A stretch of 7,009 nucleotides of DNA from assembly GCA_947643945.1 (NCBI GenBank), contig CANRXN010000054.1, forward strand, positions 1 to 7,009, in the 5' to 3' direction. A model generated the notes under the pieces. It was not told where the DNA came from. It ran no database searches and saw nothing but the letters and a program-made list of their open reading frames with translations. Made by a program: the position numbers and the translations under genes. This document shows positions 4,100 to 7,009 of this stretch, in pieces; positions within the stretch are counted from its first letter, which is position 1; every line of letters begins with the position of its first letter. Source of the stretch: an uncultured Clostridium sp. (GTDB taxonomy: Bacteria; Bacillota; Clostridia; TANB77; CAG-508).

Positions 4100-5827
4100 A
4101 TGGAAGAAGAAACAAAAAAAGTAAAACAAAAACCAAAAAGAATGGCAAAAGAAGATGTCGAAAAAAAGAAGAAAAAAATCATAAAAATCTTTTTTACCAT
4201 AGTAGCTATCATTGTATTAGCTTTTGTAGCATTAATTGCAAATGATTATATCATTTTAGATAAAAACAAAAAAACAAACTTAGTAATTAACAATAAAAAT
4301 GTAACAGCTAACCTAAAAAATGACATTCTAATTGAAGATGGGGTAATTTATCTATCTAAAGCGGATGTGGCAAACTTTTTTGACAAACATATTTATGACG
4401 AAAAAGAATCAAACCAAATTGTTACAACCTACGACAAAAAAATTGCAACCATAGGTTTTGAAGAAAACACTATCAACATCAATGGCTCTAAAAAGAAAAT
4501 ATATGCCCATGCCATCCAAAAAGAAGGTACAGACTATCTGCCAATTAGTGAAATGAAAGATGTGTATGATATCGAAATACAAAACTTAGAAGATGCTAAA
4601 GTAATTACCATGGATTCCTTAGATAAAGAACAAAAAAGAGCTATTGTATCTGGTAATTTGCCAGTAAAATCTTCTACGAATGTCATTGCTAAAACAGTAG
4701 ACAGAATAAAAAAAGGAGAAAGTGTTATTGTAGTATCTAGTGATAAAGGAATGACAAAAGTAAGAACCGAAAAAGGAAAACTAGGATATGTCAAAACCGA
4801 CAAGTTAGAAAACGAATACACGGTTCGTGAAGCAATGGAAGAAGAAAAACAAATAGAAGGAAAAATAAATTTAACATGGGAATATTTTTCAAAATATGCG
4901 TCTGCCCCAGAAAAAAATGGGGAAGAAATTGAAGGTGTTAATGTTGTATCACCAGCATTTTTCTACTTAGACGACAAAGGAAATTTTAAAGAAAATGTAG
5001 GAGCCAAAGGACAAGCCTATATCGAATGGGCACATTCTAAAGGGTATAAAGTTTGGCCAATGTTTTCCAATGCAGAAGCGGCAACCGAAAGTTTATCGAT
5101 TACATCAAACATTATGAACAGCTATGAAAAAAGGAAAAAGTTAATCGAAAACGTTGTAAATGTTTGTGTAAAATATAAATTAGACGGTATTAACATCGAC
5201 TTTGAAAATATGAAGCAAGAAGATAAAGATATGTTTTCTAGATTTATTATAGAATTGACTCCTAGACTAAAAGAAATGGGCTTAGTTACCTCTGTTGATG
5301 TAACAGCACCAGACGGGGGAGAAACCTGGTCAATGTGTTTTGATAGACATGTAATTGGAGATGTCGCAGATTACATCATATTTATGGCTTATGACCAATA
5401 TGGCGTATCTAGTACAAAACCAGGAACCACAGCAGGTTATAATTGGGTAAAATTAAGTTTAAACAAATTCTTACAAACCGAAGAAATTGAAGCGAATAAA
5501 ATTATTTTAGCGGTTCCATTTTATACAAGAGTTTGGACTACCAAGGAAGGAGAAGAAAAGGCAACCAGCAAAACGGTCACCATGAAAAATACTAACAATG
5601 TGATTCCAGATGGTGTAGAAAGAAAATGGGATAATGATTTAAAACAAAACTATGTAGAATATGACGACAAAGGAAATAAAAAACAAATATGGATTGAAGA
5701 TATCGACTCTTTAAAAGCAAAGCTTTCGCTTATTACAGAAAACAACTTAGCTGGTGTTGGCTCTTGGCAAAAAGGAATGGAAAGTGACGATGTTTGGGGT
5801 ATGATAAAAGAGGAGTTGGGATTGTAA
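4100..5827 (+). CDS. Membrane-anchored GH18 glycosidase of spore/cell-wall type
   Basis: The 575-aa protein starts at ATG 4100 behind AAAGGA (4084-4089). A Lys-rich cytoplasmic tail (1-26) precedes one membrane segment (about 27-47, IIKIFFTIVAIIVLAFVALI) with no signal-peptidase site, so it should be anchored with its bulk outside. Residues 58-170 look like the copper-amine-oxidase-N-type stalk common in Clostridia, 185-235 like a bacterial SH3 domain (NVIAKTVDRIKKGESVIVVS, GKLGYVKTDKL), and 252-575 form the GH18 barrel. The catalytic motif LDGINIDFEN has the acid Glu369 with Asp362 and Asp367; Asn365 in the middle is usual for the SleL/YaaH branch. FMAYDQYG (428-435) and GVGSWQKGMESDDVW near the end are further GH18 landmarks. 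The family cleaves peptidoglycan or cortex glycan; placing it before sigH suggests cell-wall or sporulation work, but that is inference. The unit has its own promoter and terminator. Confidence 0.88.
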   Translation: MEEETKKVKQKPKRMAKEDVEKKKKKIIKIFFTIVAIIVLAFVALIANDYIILDKNKKTNLVINNKNVTANLKNDILIEDGVIYLSKADVANFFDKHIYDEKESNQIVTTYDKKIATIGFEENTININGSKKKIYAHAIQKEGTDYLPISEMKDVYDIEIQNLEDAKVITMDSLDKEQKRAIVSGNLPVKSSTNVIAKTVDRIKKGESVIVVSSDKGMTKVRTEKGKLGYVKTDKLENEYTVREAMEEEKQIEGKINLTWEYFSKYASAPEKNGEEIEGVNVVSPAFFYLDDKGNFKENVGAKGQAYIEWAHSKGYKVWPMFSNAEAATESLSITSNIMNSYEKRKKLIENVVNVCVKYKLDGINIDFENMKQEDKDMFSRFIIELTPRLKEMGLVTSVDVTAPDGGETWSMCFDRHVIGDVADYIIFMAYDQYGVSSTKPGTTAGYNWVKLSLNKFLQTEEIEANKIILAVPFYTRVWTTKEGEEKATSKTVTMKNTNNVIPDGVERKWDNDLKQNYVEYDDKGNKKQIWIEDIDSLKAKLSLITENNLAGVGSWQKGMESDDVWGMIKEELGL

Positions 5828-5845
5828 AAAACAATTCCATGCACA

Positions 5846-5877
5846 AAGAACCACGCTGTATAGAGTGGTTCTTATTT
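5846..5877 (+). terminator. Terminator of the GH18 gene
   Basis: AAGAACCAC (5846-5854) pairs perfectly with GTGGTTCTT (5865-5873) around a 10-nt loop. The tail is ATTTA, shorter than ideal, but the hairpin sits 18 bases after the stop codon. Confidence 0.72.
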
Positions 5878-5906
5878 AAAAAATGTTAAAAAACCTAAAA
5901 AACCGC

Positions 5907-5935
5907 TTGACAATGCAAAAAATGACGGATATAAT
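5907..5935 (+). promoter_or_regulatory. Consensus SigA-type promoter of sigH
   Basis: TTGACA (5907-5912) and TATAAT (5930-5935) match the consensus exactly, with an optimal 17-bp spacer. It is the strongest promoter in the window. A fully consensus promoter for a regulatory sigma factor suggests control by a repressor or after transcription; in Bacillus the gene is repressed by AbrB, but no operator can be assigned here. Confidence 0.88.
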
Positions 5936-5953
5936 AAGAAAAAAGCACAATTT

Positions 5954-5958
5954 GGAGG
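5954..5958 (+). promoter_or_regulatory. sigH ribosome site with long spacing
   Basis: GGAGG lies 16 nt before the ATG at 5975, roughly twice the usual distance. No in-frame ATG, GTG or TTG lies between them, and the intervening bases (TTTAAAAAACACGAT) are A-rich. The start is still clear from homology, so translation may be tuned down or use a non-standard start closer to the site. Confidence 0.6.
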
Positions 5959-5974
5959 ATTTAAAAAACACGAT

Positions 5975-6643
5975 ATGCAAAACGAAAACATATATTACAC
6001 AACCAATCAATACGAAAACCTAAGTGACGAGCAAATTGTAACCAAAATCAAAGAAGGGGACGAAAAAGCATTATCCTATTTATTAGAAAAATACAAAAAT
6101 CTCGTTAATATTAAAGTAGGAAAATACTTTATCATTGGAGCAGAAAAAGAAGATATCGTGCAAGAAGGCATGATAGGATTATTTAAGGCGATTCAAAACT
6201 TCAATTTAGAAAAACAAAACACCTTTAAATCCTTTGCTAACATATGTATTGAAAGACAATTAATAACAGCCATCAAAAGTTCCAACAGACAAAAACACAT
6301 GCCATTAAACTCTTATTTATCTTTAAACACGGCTGCCTATGATAATAATGAAGAAGATAGTGTAGAACTAATTGATACTTTTAATAGTAATACGATAGAA
6401 GACCCATTAGAAACCGTAATGAAAAAAGAATATTATGAAGAAGTAGAAAGTGCGGTAAACAAGCATTTGAGTAAATTTGAAAAACAAGTACTAGACCGAT
6501 TTATTAAAGGAGATAGCTATGTAACCATTGCACAAAAATTAGATTCTCCTGTTAAATCCGTTGATAATGCCATTCAAAGAATTCGCAAAAAAGCGATTAA
6601 AAACATGTTTCAAGAAAAAATGGATAATAATAGTAGTTTTTAA
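5975..6643 (+). CDS. sigH: RNA polymerase sigma factor SigH (sporulation/transition state)
   Basis: The 222-aa protein aligns along its length with Bacillus SigH, which directs genes at the onset of sporulation, including spo0A and early spo loci. Region 2 is seen as DEQIVTKIKEGDEKALSYLL, YFIIGAEKEDIVQEGMIGLF (about residues 51-70) and FKSFANICIERQLITAIKSS, followed by the hallmark RQKHMPLNSYLSL. A variable acidic linker (AAYDNNEEDSVELIDTF) leads to region 4 with SKFEKQVLDRFIKGDSYVTI and the DNA-binding helix VKSVDNAIQRIRKKA. Length is normal (Bacillus about 218). It has its own promoter and terminator. With the GH18 protein and the cotJC relic it marks a spore-former lineage. Confidence 0.95.
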   Translation: MQNENIYYTTNQYENLSDEQIVTKIKEGDEKALSYLLEKYKNLVNIKVGKYFIIGAEKEDIVQEGMIGLFKAIQNFNLEKQNTFKSFANICIERQLITAIKSSNRQKHMPLNSYLSLNTAAYDNNEEDSVELIDTFNSNTIEDPLETVMKKEYYEEVESAVNKHLSKFEKQVLDRFIKGDSYVTIAQKLDSPVKSVDNAIQRIRKKAIKNMFQEKMDNNSSF

Positions 6644-6667
6644 AAAAGCCCTTATAAGGGCTTTTAA
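6644..6667 (+). terminator. Terminator of sigH
   Basis: A perfect palindrome (6644-6665) has the arm AAAAGCCCT, the loop TATA and the arm AGGGCTTTT, directly after the sigH stop. The A-rich and T-rich flanks let it work in both directions. Confidence 0.85.
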
Positions 6668-6733
6668 ATAAAAGAAAATACTTATGCTTAAACAAAGATT
6701 TTTCGAAAAAATAAAAAAAGTCAATAGAAATTG

Positions 6734-6762
6734 TTTACATTTTAAAAATCTTGTTGTATAAT
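6734..6762 (+). promoter_or_regulatory. Promoter of tRNA-Thr
   Basis: TTTACA (6734-6739) and TATAAT (6757-6762) are separated by 17 bp. Transcription would start about 5 bases before the tRNA. Confidence 0.85.
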
Positions 6763-6773
6763 AAATAAGACAT

Positions 6774-6849
6774 GCTTCCATAGCTCAGTTGGTAGAGTGC
6801 TACCTTGGTAAGGTAGAGGTCACGGGTTCAATTCCCGTTGGAAGCCCCA
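6774..6849 (+). tRNA. trnT: tRNA-Thr, anticodon GGU, CCA encoded
   Basis: The acceptor stem GCTTCCA (6774-6780) pairs with TGGAAGC (6839-6845). The anticodon stem CTACC/GGTAG encloses the loop TTGGTAA with anticodon GGT at 6807-6809, reading ACC and ACT. The T arm is ACGGG-TTCAATT-CCCGT. The discriminator is C6846 and CCA is encoded at 6847-6849. Base 37 is A after U36, so this tRNA is an expected t6A substrate of the pathway begun by Sua5. Confidence 0.97.
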
Positions 6850-6888
6850 GTTAAATTTATTATCTATCTTTTCTTACAACACATTTTT

Positions 6889-6914
6889 AACCGCTTTTGT
6901 ATTGCGGTTTTTTT
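6889..6914 (+). terminator. Terminator of tRNA-Thr
   Basis: AACCGC (6889-6894) pairs with GCGGTT (6904-6909) around a 9-nt loop, followed by TTTTT (6910-6914). It shows that the tRNA is transcribed alone. Confidence 0.85.
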
Positions 6915-6932
6915 AGTTTTTACAAATTTCTA

Positions 6933-6961
6933 TTGACTTTTTTAAAAAAATAGATTAGAAT
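6933..6961 (+). promoter_or_regulatory. Promoter for a gene beyond the window
   Basis: TTGACT (6933-6938) and TAGAAT (6956-6961) are separated by 17 bp. No ORF or RNA fold starts in the remaining 48 bases, so its target lies outside. Confidence 0.6.
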
Positions 6962-7009
6962 TATAAATGTAAACTAAAAAAGCAAAAACGAGTAAGAGAA
7001 AAGTAGGGT

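Noticed and set aside
3896..4212. Two minus-strand ORFs rich in Phe and Ile
   Set aside because: They are antisense to the Lys-rich end of alkD and the start of GH18; the composition is a mirror of A-rich codons.
4534..4821. Minus-strand ORF of 95 aa inside GH18
   Set aside because: Antisense shadow of a strongly supported gene, with no promoter or ribosome site.
1..7009. CRISPR array, insertion sequence or attachment site
   Set aside because: No regularly spaced repeats, transposase or integrase reading frame, or terminal inverted repeats were seen; the sequence around tRNA-Thr shows no duplicated tRNA 3' end within the window.

Overview
The window is about one third GC and reads as chromosomal DNA of a low-GC, spore-forming Firmicute, most likely an uncultured gut-type Clostridia lineage. 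The evidence is a sporulation sigma factor SigH, a membrane-anchored GH18 enzyme of the spore/cell-wall type, a remnant of the spore-coat manganese catalase CotJC, Clostridia-like AlkD and Sua5 proteins, strong AGGAGG-type ribosome sites and TTGACA/TATAAT promoters. I cannot place it to genus from the sequence.

Layout: 1-456 (+) is the C-terminal half of a RhuM-family protein, cut by the window edge and followed by two tandem palindromes that can act as a terminator. 543-968 (+) is a 5'-truncated cotJC relic. A minus-strand terminator (986-1016) closes a minus-strand block holding a small helix-turn-helix protein gene with two frame breaks (1026-1590) and, upstream of it, the t6A-synthesis gene tsaC/sua5 (1660-2673). 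A divergent promoter region (2700-2783) leads into a plus-strand series: an unknown 87-aa protein (2820-3083), a GNAT stub (3121-3192), an internally deleted small ORF (3221-3289) and an AlkD-type DNA glycosylase (3292-3997). Then come three well-formed single-gene or RNA units, each with its own promoter and terminator: the GH18 protein (4100-5827), sigH (5975-6643) and tRNA-Thr(GGU) (6774-6849). A further promoter at 6933-6961 points out of the window.

The most notable pattern concerns reading frame. sua5 is interrupted three times and alkD once. All four breaks are +1 shifts, and each coincides with an in-frame CGG codon. Skipping the C of CGG makes the next codon GGN (Gly) and restores a complete, family-like protein: 336 aa for Sua5, and 234 aa for AlkD from the first ATG. 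At the first two sua5 sites the restored Gly is an invariant residue of the family (PGP and RPG). The intact reading frames (RhuM part, 87-aa ORF, GH18, SigH) and the open part of the cotJC relic contain no in-frame CGG, although CGG occurs repeatedly out of frame in GH18 and sigH. The simplest unifying hypothesis is that CGG is a hungry or unassigned codon in this organism and that ribosomes shift +1 there, possibly as a programmed event. Assembly error or gene decay is the competing explanation and cannot be excluded from one window.

The two 1-nt losses in the helix-turn-helix gene are of the opposite sense, lie next to short A/T runs, and look like ordinary decay or homopolymer error. That gene also holds the only in-frame CGG not tied to a shift. 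The truncated cotJC, the GNAT stub and the deleted small ORF show that parts of this window are genuinely eroding.
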